The notes under the pieces: model-generated | The model's database searches: none | What the model was told of the DNA's origin: nothing | What the model saw: only the letters and a program-made list of their open reading frames with translations | Translations under genes and position numbers: made by a program | From: Aliarcobacter sp. | GTDB taxonomy: Bacteria; Campylobacterota; Campylobacteria; Campylobacterales; Arcobacteraceae | DNA: 64,000 nucleotides | Assembly: GCA_028688995.1 (NCBI GenBank) | Contig: JAQTXB010000007.1 | Span: 78,234-142,233, forward strand | Direction of reading: 5' to 3' | Part shown: piece after piece, positions 28,952-37,295 of the stretch | Numbering within the stretch: position 1 is the stretch's first letter | How the letters are laid out: each line of letters begins with the position of its first letter

Positions 28952-29838
28952 TATTTCAATATTTTCCTAACTTCTTCTTCAATTTCACATTTTTTATCTT
29001 TAGCTTCAAAATTCAAGAGGTTATAAAAATATGATATATCAAAATCTATTTTCTGTCCATATAATAAGTATTCTTTCTTATTAAACTTTTCAAAAACTTG
29101 ATAGATAAAAGACTGTTCATTATTAGTATTATAAGAATGATCTTTAAAAACTGTTACAATAGATGGTTTAGATAACTCATTTTTATAGTTTTCTTTCAAT
29201 AATATTTGTCTATTTTTAGCAACTATAAAGTACTTTGATTTTTCTTCAATTTCTTTTCTTTCTCTACAACCTTTTTTTATATACTGCCATTCAATTGATT
29301 TTTGATGAGATAAATATAATATAAGATATGGCAAGTTACCTTTTGTAAGACCTTTATAATAATATCCTTGGCTTTTATGAAACTCTTTAATCAATAATAT
29401 AAATAATTTAGGTGAAACTTCTATACCCATAATTTTTGAGATAAAATACTTAATCTTACATGCATTATTAATAATTGTATCTTTAATCTTTTCAGCTAAT
29501 TCATCATCAGTGTGTTTTTCCCCAGCACTAAATGAGATTCTATTTTTATTTCGTAAAGGACATCTCTCATATTTTAAAGAATCAAAAGAATCAAAAGAAT
29601 TTTTTTCAACAGAGTGTTTCCCATAAACTATAATAGGTTTTCCATTTTTTTCTTGTGTAACGAATAAATTTACAAGAACAATAGGATTATCACATTCAGG
29701 ACAATATCCATAATATTGATTTTTACCTTTTTTATCAAGTTTAATATAATTTTTATCTTTATTCGTTGCCTCTTCAAAATTATTTCTATTAACTTTATAT
29801 ATCTTGGATAGTCCTTTCTCAAACTTACAAATATCCAT
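28951..29838 (-). CDS. Zinc-ribbon hypothetical protein paired with DUF2779 nuclease
   Basis: A 295-residue protein whose N-terminal 90 residues hold a ribbon-like CPEC (about residue 47) and a later Cys in YERCPLRN, plus His (GKHSVEKN), possibly a zinc site. The remainder is helical and basic. Its stop codon overlaps the start of the DUF2779 gene (TAATG), so the two are translationally coupled. No family recognised; it may deliver substrate to, or control, the nuclease. Confidence 0.6.
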   Translation of the reverse strand: MDICKFEKGLSKIYKVNRNNFEEATNKDKNYIKLDKKGKNQYYGYCPECDNPIVLVNLFVTQEKNGKPIIVYGKHSVEKNSFDSFDSLKYERCPLRNKNRISFSAGEKHTDDELAEKIKDTIINNACKIKYFISKIMGIEVSPKLFILLIKEFHKSQGYYYKGLTKGNLPYLILYLSHQKSIEWQYIKKGCRERKEIEEKSKYFIVAKNRQILLKENYKNELSKPSIVTVFKDHSYNTNNEQSFIYQVFEKFNKKEYLLYGQKIDFDISYFYNLLNFEAKDKKCEIEEEVRKILK

Positions 29839-29934
29839 TTATTTTTTCCTTAAATTAAATTTTCATACTCACCACATTCGAGATGTAATTGATGAGAAAT
29901 TTTTCCTACATTCATTTGATTTAATATTACTGCA

Positions 29935-30009
29935 TTAAATTCTAATCATTTTGACTGAGATATTCCAGAAAGTATTTCCTTTTATGTGGAGATATTTAGA
30001 GAGGTTCAT
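29935..30009 (-). pseudogene. Remnant of a second DUF2779 5' end
   Basis: From an ATG at 30009 the minus strand encodes MNLSKYLHIKGNTFWN and stops after 24 codons. This parallels the start of the intact DUF2779 protein (MTFSKSLYTKGIQCPK), and the DNA is visibly similar. The fragment overlaps the last codons of the CBASS effector gene. It may mark where the CBASS operon was inserted or where a related nuclease gene was lost. Confidence 0.4.
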
Positions 30010-31066
30010 TTTCTTCATACTTTTTTAAAAAGTCTTTTGATACTTCTAATGCCCATGAATATTTTCCTGTCCTACCATCAAAATTATGGATAACCCAGTT
30101 TTTATGTATACCTTCTTGAAAATGTCTACCTAATTCTATTGCAAAACTTGTTTGAATAGACAAAAATAAATGTATTTTTTTACATAATGAATTGCTTGAA
30201 TAACTATCAATTATCTTTTGGATTTTCTTTACAATTTCTATTAAATTATCTTGATTCTTTATTAAAAGTCTATTTTCTTCTAAAGATGGCTTAATAAATA
30301 ATGTATGTTCTTTTAATTTTTCTGGTAGATGCTCTTTCTTTATTTCAGTAGTAAACCCAATTGCAATACCAATATCTCCATCTTCTGATAATTCAATATT
30401 TTCATTCATCTTTATAATATCTATTTTTCGATTTACATCATCAAGAAAAAAACTTTTATTTGTTGAGTGTTCTCTTTCAATATATTTTATAGATACATTA
30501 CCTTTCAAACAAACCCCATACGCAACTAAAAATGGTACTCTTGAAATCCCACAAACATATAGATTCTCAAGTTCATCATTAAAGATAAATCTATTATATA
30601 AATCAATTTGTTTTTCTGAATTATAATATTGAATTTGTTTTTCTAAATTATCAACTTCTTCTATCATTCCAAGTTTAATTGTATCTCTTGAATTATTTTT
30701 TTCTTCATAAGATAATACATCTATAGGAAACTTTGCAAAGCCATTTTTCATTCCATTAATAATTATCTTACCTGTTTTTCTAGCTTTTTTATAATTATAT
30801 CCCTCAAATAATATCATTGCAATACCAATAATAATAACAATTACTGTAAGAATAAGTGTAAATGTGGATAATTCTCCATTTGATACTTTTAATTCTTCTA
30901 CTAACATTCCTTCTGGAAAAATCAAATATAATGCAATATTTCCTACACCAATTGTAATCAAAGATCTAATTATTAATTTTGTACCTAAAGTTGCAAAAGG
31001 TGCAGACTTTTTTTTCATTTGCTTAATCTGCTCAACAAACCACTTAAATTTTTCCCATTTACTCAT
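29996..31066 (-). CDS. CBASS effector: two-helix membrane SAVED protein (Cap14-like)
   Basis: A 356-residue effector of a type II CBASS. Two membrane helices lie at about 32-50 and 68-88. A cytosolic C-terminal SAVED domain follows, recognised by LYVCGISRVPFLVAYG and by IHLFLSIQTSFAIELGRHFQ with a downstream Trp-Val-Ile-His-Asn-Phe-Asp. SAVED domains bind cyclic oligonucleotides made by the CD-NTase; TM-SAVED proteins are thought to oligomerise and damage the inner membrane, killing the infected cell. Its ATG overlaps the Cap3 stop. The stop lies inside the remnant of a DUF2779 gene start. Confidence 0.82.
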   Translation of the reverse strand: MSKWEKFKWFVEQIKQMKKKSAPFATLGTKLIIRSLITIGVGNIALYLIFPEGMLVEELKVSNGELSTFTLILTVIVIIIGIAMILFEGYNYKKARKTGKIIINGMKNGFAKFPIDVLSYEEKNNSRDTIKLGMIEEVDNLEKQIQYYNSEKQIDLYNRFIFNDELENLYVCGISRVPFLVAYGVCLKGNVSIKYIEREHSTNKSFFLDDVNRKIDIIKMNENIELSEDGDIGIAIGFTTEIKKEHLPEKLKEHTLFIKPSLEENRLLIKNQDNLIEIVKKIQKIIDSYSSNSLCKKIHLFLSIQTSFAIELGRHFQEGIHKNWVIHNFDGRTGKYSWALEVSKDFLKKYEENEPL

Positions 31067-31553
31067 ATTTGTAATCTCCTAAAAGCTTAACTTTATTAAA
31101 TAATATTCCCTTTATGCCAATCCAACATCTGATATGAGTTATTCCTACAATAAAGAAAAACAAACAATTTTTTTCATATTTTGATTCAACTAAACTATCT
31201 AACCAATCTTTTTTATCTATAAATGAATAATTGGGTATATCTTCTGGATGAGTATGCCAAAGACCTAAGAATGTTGAAAATCCATTAGTTTCTTTCCATA
31301 TTTTTTGCACAAGTTTATTATGTTGTTCTGAACGATAAAAAGAATATCTTGTTTGTTTATCTTTTTTTTGGGGTATTGTTAGTTTATCAATAATAAATCC
31401 CCTATCATCTGACAAAAAACTTCCAATTAAAACACCTCCTGATTCATTATCTTTTTTATTTAATTGTCTAAACTTAGATAATTCATCTATCAATTCAAAA
31501 GAAATTTTTAGTTCTCTTTTTTTATCAATTTTTAATTTCCAATATCTACTCAT
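31059..31553 (-). CDS. cap3: CBASS Cap3: JAMM/Mov34 isopeptidase
   Basis: A 164-residue JAB/MPN+ metalloprotease. The zinc motif is complete: Glu37 in NESGG, His100 and His102 in GLWHTHP, then Ser110 and Asp113 spaced as HxHx7Sx2D. In type II CBASS, Cap3 removes targets that Cap2 has conjugated to the CD-NTase C-terminus and so tunes its activity. The start overlaps the Cap2 end by 8 bases and the stop overlaps the effector start. Confidence 0.92.
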   Translation of the reverse strand: MSRYWKLKIDKKRELKISFELIDELSKFRQLNKKDNESGGVLIGSFLSDDRGFIIDKLTIPQKKDKQTRYSFYRSEQHNKLVQKIWKETNGFSTFLGLWHTHPEDIPNYSFIDKKDWLDSLVESKYEKNCLFFFIVGITHIRCWIGIKGILFNKVKLLGDYKYE

Positions 31554-33231
31554 TACATATCCTACATTTACTTTTGGATTCTAGACTTTTAACTTCTTGT
31601 AAATTTGAATCCATAAATCGTTGAGTTACTTTTAAATTTATATTGGATAATGTTTTCCAACTTAATGCCTGTGAGTGCAAATTATTAATTAACATTTCAA
31701 TACATTGTTTAGAAGCTAATAGAGCTGTACTAGAAGAGTCTAAATAAGAAAATGGAGTAAATACTCCTGCACAACCTGTTAAATTTTTAGATATATTTTG
31801 CCCTAATTCTAAGAAAGATAGTTCATTAAAGTTATTAAATCCTTCATCATTTGTATATAAACATTCATAACAACTTTTTTCTAAATCTAAAGATACACTA
31901 TGACCACCAACACCATCAGCTTCATTCCAACAAAAGATTACTTTATTTAATCCTAACTTTTTTAACTTCATATTGATATCAATACTTTCCATTGGAGATC
32001 CAACAGCTACAATTATAATATCAGAGTCTAAAAGATCTTTATCTTCTAACAAGTTATTAAACTTATTAAACTTAGGATTTACTTTTATGTAAGGTATATC
32101 TTTTTTAATCTGTTTTTCTAACAATTTAACTTTTGAATTATTTATAACTATTAATTTATCATTTGGTAAATAATTTAAAGAACTACCACCTAGCCTATGT
32201 CTAAAAATATTATCTTGAGTTAAAATATCATTATCTATTAAGGTTAATTCACCTATACCAGATTTTGCTAACATCATTGAAATTTCACTACCCACTGAAC
32301 CACAACCAATTATTGATACTTTTTTATTAGTAAGATTGTTATTACTTCCACCTCTTTCTTTTAAATAACTTTCGTTGTTTCTATTTAAAAAATATAAATC
32401 AATTTTAAAATCTGTTTCTTTATCGGCTAAAGGATGTTTCAATTTTACTTTTGAATAATAATGTACTAAAAATTGAGTTCTCTCACCTTTAGTTCTTGGC
32501 ATACTAAAAAGAATATAGAAATTATGCCTTTTTGTATTTTTTTTATTTAAAAATTTATTAATAAAGTCACTATCATTTTTAGGAATATATTCATATAAAC
32601 TTTTTACATATGAATGTAAGTCTAACAACATTTTTTTTGATGGTGGTAAAACACCAATTTCTAATGGTATATGCAATATATTGACTTTTGTATTATTTAC
32701 CTGATTTACATTACTAAATGTGCTAGGAAATCCTTTTTTATCATCATAAATCAATATTGGTTTACCGCTAGTTGAAAAACTTTCATTTCCAATTTTTAGT
32801 GCAATTTGTTCTATTTTATCTTCAGTATTGTAAAAAGCATTTACATATTTTACTTTATTAACAAAATAGCCTTCATATTCATCAAGCAAATCATCTTTTG
32901 AAATTAATTGTTTTGCATCATCTAGTAATTCAAGAACTTTTTCAATATATAAAGATAATATATTTAACGGTTCATTATAATTTATAATTATTGAATCACT
33001 TTCCTCTAAACAAATTACTCCATTTTCATTTACATGTGATAGTAAACCAATTAAATCTTCATCAATTAAATAAGATTTAGGCAATTTATACGGAAAATTT
33101 TCTAAAACAACTTTAATATTCCATTCATTATTTTTACTTTTCAATCTTAATAAATATTCACTCTCATTTTGCTTTTCATAATTTAAAAGAAATGATAAAT
33201 CCAAAGATTTAAATAATTCATTAAAATTCAT
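31546..33231 (-). CDS. cap2: CBASS Cap2: E2-E1 ubiquitin-transferase-like fusion
   Basis: A 561-residue protein. The N-terminal E2-like domain has its candidate catalytic Cys at 74 (ENGVICLEE). The C-terminal ThiF/E1 domain shows the nucleotide loop IIGCGSVGSE (307-316), LIDND for the acidic partner, and the likely catalytic Cys487 in NLTGCAGVFTPFSY. CYEC near 454 and CRIC at the extreme end form the structural zinc site. Cap2 adenylates the CD-NTase C-terminus and joins it to target proteins, priming signalling. It starts two bases after the CD-NTase stop. Confidence 0.93.
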   Translation of the reverse strand: MNFNELFKSLDLSFLLNYEKQNESEYLLRLKSKNNEWNIKVVLENFPYKLPKSYLIDEDLIGLLSHVNENGVICLEESDSIIINYNEPLNILSLYIEKVLELLDDAKQLISKDDLLDEYEGYFVNKVKYVNAFYNTEDKIEQIALKIGNESFSTSGKPILIYDDKKGFPSTFSNVNQVNNTKVNILHIPLEIGVLPPSKKMLLDLHSYVKSLYEYIPKNDSDFINKFLNKKNTKRHNFYILFSMPRTKGERTQFLVHYYSKVKLKHPLADKETDFKIDLYFLNRNNESYLKERGGSNNNLTNKKVSIIGCGSVGSEISMMLAKSGIGELTLIDNDILTQDNIFRHRLGGSSLNYLPNDKLIVINNSKVKLLEKQIKKDIPYIKVNPKFNKFNNLLEDKDLLDSDIIIVAVGSPMESIDINMKLKKLGLNKVIFCWNEADGVGGHSVSLDLEKSCYECLYTNDEGFNNFNELSFLELGQNISKNLTGCAGVFTPFSYLDSSSTALLASKQCIEMLINNLHSQALSWKTLSNINLKVTQRFMDSNLQEVKSLESKSKCRICNE

Positions 33232-33233
33232 AC

Positions 33234-34235
33234 TTAAGCACTATTCCCTGTTGTTACAAAAGGTAATGACTTTGAACATTCTGTTATATCATCATCGTCA
33301 GATAAAGGAAATTCATCACCAAATACTTTTCTTAAGATTTTACATGCCTTATTTCGTGAATCTTCATTTCTAGCATCTTTTAGGGACTCAACTAAAGCTT
33401 CAACCTTCTCATAGAAATTATCTTGTTGAATTTCTGACATTTTATAGTAAACATTTTTCCTAGGTTCTACAGGTAATCTTACATCTATATTCATTTTCCG
33501 AGATTCAGTATTTAAATAAAAATCACTTTTCATTTTTTCAGCAATATAAATAAGTGTGTCTAAATAATTATCTTTATAATAATAAAAATGATTCCTAGCC
33601 TGAATTGTTAAACCTATTGAGGCAGGAGCATTATTTCCATCAGAAGAGAAATGTTTTTCTTTCCATTTCTTTATAAATCTTACACATCTCCTATACTGTT
33701 GGTACTTATCTGCATCCGAAGAAACATCTGCAACCCATTTAGTTAATTTTTTAGGTTCTGACTTATACCATAATTTATTTTCTTGCTTTGAATTTTCTTT
33801 TCCCCATGCAATATGAATATCTTCATTATTTTTAGAGTAAATAGCTAAGTCAACATGATAACCATCTGCATATTCAACAGTAATACATGGTCTATTATAC
33901 TTTACAGTTCTTTTGTGATTTAGATTTAATTTATCAAAAACAAGTTTTTTTAATTTATGTGAATCATACTCCTCATTTGTAATATCAAATATTGCTCCAA
34001 CATCAATATCATAATCATCGTCTTTAGGTTTTATACCTGTATTCATAGCATATGAACCTTGATCTATTTTTGTAAAAGTTAACTTTTTAGTGGTATTAGG
34101 AACATTTTCGTCCTTTAGTTTATCTTTAAGTTCATCAATTAACAAATCTCGCTTTTCTCTTAATTTTTTATTTTCATCATAAGTACCTAATCTAATTTTT
34201 TGATGAAAATCTTCAAATTCTTTTTGTAAATTCAA
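33234..34235 (-). CDS. CBASS CD-NTase (cyclic oligonucleotide synthase)
   Basis: A 333-residue cGAS/DncV-like nucleotidyltransferase. The core motif is GS at 60-61 (DQGSYAMNTG), Asp76 and Asp78 in DYDIDVG, and the third metal Asp129 in HVDLAIY. It should sense phage infection and make a cyclic di- or trinucleotide for the SAVED effector. The C-terminus is a flexible tail ending TTGNSA; a small terminal residue is what Cap2 needs for conjugation. The TTG start has a GGAGAAGTA ribosome site. I cannot assign the clade reliably by eye. Confidence 0.92.
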   Translation of the reverse strand: MNLQKEFEDFHQKIRLGTYDENKKLREKRDLLIDELKDKLKDENVPNTTKKLTFTKIDQGSYAMNTGIKPKDDDYDIDVGAIFDITNEEYDSHKLKKLVFDKLNLNHKRTVKYNRPCITVEYADGYHVDLAIYSKNNEDIHIAWGKENSKQENKLWYKSEPKKLTKWVADVSSDADKYQQYRRCVRFIKKWKEKHFSSDGNNAPASIGLTIQARNHFYYYKDNYLDTLIYIAEKMKSDFYLNTESRKMNIDVRLPVEPRKNVYYKMSEIQQDNFYEKVEALVESLKDARNEDSRNKACKILRKVFGDEFPLSDDDDITECSKSLPFVTTGNSA

Positions 34236-34266
34236 TACTTCTCCTTTTTTAATCTTTTTTATAAAT

Positions 34267-34279
34267 TTGCATTATGCAA
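34267..34279. promoter_or_regulatory. Candidate operator upstream of CBASS
   Basis: TTGCAT-T-ATGCAA is a perfect 13-base palindrome 32 bases before the CD-NTase start, in the gap between the WYL regulator and the CBASS operon. It overlaps the expected promoter and is a plausible CapW operator. Confidence 0.5.
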
Positions 34280-34309
34280 TATTTCACTATTGAAAGTTTA
34301 TATAAATAT

Positions 34310-34329
34310 GAGGACATAAAGTTATCCTC
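34310..34329 (-). terminator. Weak hairpin after the WYL regulator
   Basis: GAGGA and TCCTC pair around a 10-base loop 7 bases after the regulator stop. Without a clean T-run it is at best an attenuator between regulator and CBASS operon. Confidence 0.35.
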
Positions 34330-34335
34330 ACTATA

Positions 34336-35238
34336 TTAAATTTTATAATTTGTCAAATTTTCTTTAATTCTCTCTTTTAAACTTATAGGACTTATAACTT
34401 TTACATGAGGTATCCATTGTTGTACAAGAGGTATAATTTCCATTAAATTTGAAATTGTAATATTCATAATAAACATGCCATCATCATTTTTATTAATTGT
34501 TTGAGTAGAATTTAGTGGGACACTTGATATAACCTTATTAGCTTCCCAGTCCAATTCTAATATAACATCAATTTTATTATTAATATCAAAAAAAGCATTA
34601 ATTGCATTGTCTAAACTATTAATATAATTATCTTCATTAAAATCAAATGTATTATTTAGAACATCAATAGTATATATTCCTCTTAAGGGATATTTACTGA
34701 ATCTATTAGCATTTAAATCAAAACACAACAAATACCAATACTTTTCAAGATTTGCTATTTTTAAAGGTTGTACATGTTTATCGTAAGAATGAAATTTAAA
34801 TTTAATTTCTTTTTTATCTTCTATAGCACTTTTTATTATATAGAATTCATTTTTTTTCATAGCTAATATATCTTCAACAGAGGACTGCTTATATATAGAA
34901 TGTGAAACTTTTTTATGTAATTCATTAAAAAGATTAATGGTTTTGCTATAAAGCTTTGGATTATCATTACCTATATTCTTAAAAATAAATGCAATTGCTG
35001 ATAATTCACTTGGCTCATAAAATTTTATATCAATAATAGGTTCTTGAACTTTCCAATCATTTCCAATAGGAATTAGTTCACTTTCAAATAATGGTGAAAT
35101 ACTATTTTTTAAATCTCTTTCAATTGTTTTTCTAGTTACACCTAAATATCTAGAAATTTCTACTGTATTAATTATTTCTTTTCTTAATATTTTACTAAAT
35201 ATATATGCATGCCTATCGAATGCAGTAAAATATGACAT
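34336..35238 (-). CDS. WYL-domain transcriptional regulator (CapW-like)
   Basis: A 300-residue regulator with an N-terminal winged HTH (NTVEISRYLGVTRKTIERDLK), a linker, a WYL domain around residues 140-200 (KIANLEKYWYLLCFDLNANRFSKYPL in the usual K...WYL...R...LRG pattern) and a C-terminal WCX extension (ISNLMEIIPLVQQWIPHVKVISP). WYL proteins of the CapW group sit directly upstream of CBASS and repress it until infection, and this gene has exactly that position and orientation. The ATG has an AGGAGGATATTT ribosome site. It follows the sbcC remnant by 10 bases, so it may be read from the sbcD promoter. Confidence 0.82.
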   Translation of the reverse strand: MSYFTAFDRHAYIFSKILRKEIINTVEISRYLGVTRKTIERDLKNSISPLFESELIPIGNDWKVQEPIIDIKFYEPSELSAIAFIFKNIGNDNPKLYSKTINLFNELHKKVSHSIYKQSSVEDILAMKKNEFYIIKSAIEDKKEIKFKFHSYDKHVQPLKIANLEKYWYLLCFDLNANRFSKYPLRGIYTIDVLNNTFDFNEDNYINSLDNAINAFFDINNKIDVILELDWEANKVISSVPLNSTQTINKNDDGMFIMNITISNLMEIIPLVQQWIPHVKVISPISLKERIKENLTNYKI

Positions 35239-35248
35239 AAATATCCTC

Positions 35249-35359
35249 CTAATTCAAATCTAAAACACTCGTTCTATTACCCTTATGTATAACTATCTGT
35301 AATGGAATCCGCTCTTTTAGTGAGTTAATATTTAGTGATTTTATCTTTAGTATTTTCAT
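35249..35359 (-). pseudogene. sbcC: sbcC with nearly all of the gene deleted in frame
   Basis: A 36-codon reading frame that joins the start of an SbcC protein (MKILKIKSLNINSLK) to a typical SbcC C-terminus (ERIPLQIVIHKGNRTSVLDLN). Full SbcC has around 800-1000 residues with an SMC-like coiled coil; here only about 15 N-terminal and 21 C-terminal residues remain. The start overlaps the sbcD stop as ATGA, the normal sbcDC arrangement. The deletion point lies at a Leu-Lys shared by both ends, suggesting microhomology recombination. Confidence 0.75.
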
Positions 35360-35844
35360 AGGCTTTGCACCTTTGAAACTAATTCTTTAAAATTTAAAAG
35401 GAGTTCTTTTTCAAACTCTTTATCTTCTAACTCTTCAAGTTCCAATCTTTTTTCAAATACTTGTTCAACACTCAATTCATCCAAACTTATAACTTTTAAT
35501 TCATTAGCTTTTAATTGTTTTTCACTTTTATCTATTTTTACTGCAAGTAGTGTTAGTTCAAGTTTTGAAGCAAGTTGTCTGATTTCATTATTTTCATACA
35601 TTGCATTATCATCAGATATATGAACTTCTATCCAAGAGTTTTTATCTTCTATTTTAGTAAGTTCATTTTTTATAGTTTCATAATTACCTTTAATGACAAT
35701 TAGTTTTCTAGAAAGTGGAACTTCTATTTGTTTTTCTTTTATAATTTTCAATAGCCAAGAAAGAAAAGCTTCATGTTCTTCTAGCCTACTTTTTCCCATA
35801 AAATTTTGACCAAGATGCCAATCAGACGTATGTAAAATTTTCAA
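35356..35844 (-). pseudogene. sbcD: sbcD with large in-frame internal deletion
   Basis: The first 41 residues are the classic SbcD/Mre11 nuclease start (MKILHTSDWHLGQ with metal ligands Asp7 and His9, then EEHEAFLSWLL). The sequence then jumps to what is the C-terminal capping part of SbcD (PLSRKLIVIKGNYETIKNEL). Normal SbcD has about 370-400 residues; here 162 remain and the GD, GNHD and GHxH metal motifs are gone, so nuclease activity is excluded. The frame stays open through the junction. The TTG start and the promoter region are intact. Confidence 0.8.
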
Positions 35845-35976
35845 ATATCACTCTTTTTTAATAATTAAGTAATATCCTATCTAAAACGTGTCACATATCG
35901 CGTCACAGATTTGTTTTTTTTCGTAAATTGTTTATTTTTATATAAAAACTAATATATTATTAACATCTGTTTTCGA
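35832..35976 (-). repeat. Left copy of a ~145-bp inverted repeat (sbcD promoter region)
   Basis: Read on the minus strand, this segment aligns with 48443-48587 on the plus strand with only scattered mismatches and two or three short gaps. It contains the sbcD start region and a tandem box (TCTGTGACGCGA followed by TATGTGACACG) about 60 bases upstream of the start. The inverted twin lies 12.5 kb away, in front of the YobI-like gene. Confidence 0.85.
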
Positions 35977-35992
35977 TATTGTAAATATTTAA

Positions 35993-36160
35993 CATACTAA
36001 TAAATCAAAGTTTTTATATGAACAGTTAGAGGTATTATCTATAAGCAGTGCAAAATTTATTGAAGAAATTACCTTACTTATAGATTTAGAAACATTTCTT
36101 TGTAAATTTTTCTATACTCATAATTTTTCTAAAACTGAAGTATTTTTACATCAGATATAA
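35993..36160 (+). pseudogene. Open 3' gene fragment at the repeat edge
   Basis: The plus strand is open for 55 codons from just outside the inverted repeat to a stop at 36158 and has protein-like composition (KFLYEQLEVLSISSAKFIEE, then LLIDLETFLCKFFYTHNF). No start codon and no 5' part are present. It may be the tail of a gene cut at the repeat boundary. It overlaps the end of the opposite-strand 84-residue gene. Confidence 0.3.
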
Positions 36161-36383
36161 ATCTATCCATTCCATATGGGTCTGGAACTATAAATAGAAT
36201 TTGATTATTATTGATTAAAGCTTTTGCTTTAGTTCTTTCAATTGTTTCTTCACCATTGAAATAATCTTTATTTTTATACTCTATTAAATACTCATTCCCA
36301 TCTATAATACTAAGTAGTTGTAGTTCTTCTTGTGTATTAGAAGTAAAGTTCATCAAAATATCCTTGAAAGTTAATTCTGACAA
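36129..36383 (-). CDS. Hypothetical 84-residue protein
   Basis: A small, acidic, soluble protein (MSELTFKDILMNFTSN, then NEYLIEYKNKDYFNGEETIERTKAKALI). The pattern suggests a small beta-rich domain; no family recognised and no signal peptide. An ATATCCTTG stretch ahead of the start gives a weak ribosome site (AAGGATA on its own strand). It stands alone between the sbcD region and the TauE/MarR pair. Confidence 0.5.
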   Translation of the reverse strand: MSELTFKDILMNFTSNTQEELQLLSIIDGNEYLIEYKNKDYFNGEETIERTKAKALINNNQILFIVPDPYGMDRFISDVKILQF

Positions 36384-36482
36384 TTATCTCATAACCTCTA
36401 TTAGGAGAGACTTTTACATGAATAACAAATTTTATATAGTTGTTTACCTACATATTTTTAATCTGATACAATAAAACTTGAT

Positions 36483-37295
36483 TTATAAAAACTTAAGAAC
36501 CATTTTTATACTAAGTCCAATTAATAAAAATGCAAATATTTTCTTTAACATCAATGTTGGTATTGTATGTGCCATTTTAACTCCAAGAGGTACTGTAAAA
36601 ATAGTAGCAATTGAAACAAATATTACAGCAGGAAGATATATATTTCCTATTTGATAATTTGATAAAGAAGTTGATTCCCAACCATTTATCATAAAGCCTA
36701 TTGTTCCAAATATTGCAATTGGGAAACCAATTGCAGCTGATGTACCTATTGCTTTTTTCATTTCTATACCTCTTGAAACTAAAAAAGGTACAGTAAAAGC
36801 TCCTCCTCCAACTGACATCATTGCAGAAATTGCTCCAATAACCATTCCTGCACTAAAAAGAGTTTTTGATGTATAAGGTTTATATTCAACTTTTGGTTTA
36901 ATATCTAATATCATTCTAATTGAGATGATAAACATTAATATTGAAAAGAAAATTGCTAAAGAATAAGAACTAATATTTGAAGAAATAAATGTAGCTAAGA
37001 ATGTACCTATTATTACTCCTATTGCCATCTTCTTAAAAATATCCCAAATAACTCCACCTCTTTTATGATGTTCTTGAAAACTTACATAAGATGTAATTAC
37101 TATACTCATCATAGATGTTCCAAGTGCCAAATGCATTAAATTATCATTTGATATGCCATTAAAAGAGAAAATTGCTACAAAAGCTGGAACTAAAAATCCA
37201 CCGCCACCAATACCTAAAAGTCCTGACATAAAACCAACAAATGTTCCTAAAATCAAAAATAATATAATAGTTTGAAAATCTAAAATCATTATCAA
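36483..37295 (-). CDS. TauE/SafE-family permease (possible sulphite/sulphonate exporter)
   Basis: A 270-residue membrane protein with about eight helices in two repeated halves, each with a glycine-rich motif: SGLLGIGGGGFLVPAFV near residue 25 and SAMMSVGGGAFTVPFLV near 160. These are the conserved motifs of the TauE/SafE (DUF81) family, which moves organosulphur compounds, sulphite or other small anions. Its ATG overlaps the end of the MarR gene by four bases, so MarR probably controls it. Confidence 0.85.
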   Translation of the reverse strand: MIMILDFQTIILFLILGTFVGFMSGLLGIGGGGFLVPAFVAIFSFNGISNDNLMHLALGTSMMSIVITSYVSFQEHHKRGGVIWDIFKKMAIGVIIGTFLATFISSNISSYSLAIFFSILMFIISIRMILDIKPKVEYKPYTSKTLFSAGMVIGAISAMMSVGGGAFTVPFLVSRGIEMKKAIGTSAAIGFPIAIFGTIGFMINGWESTSLSNYQIGNIYLPAVIFVSIATIFTVPLGVKMAHTIPTLMLKKIFAFLLIGLSIKMVLKFL

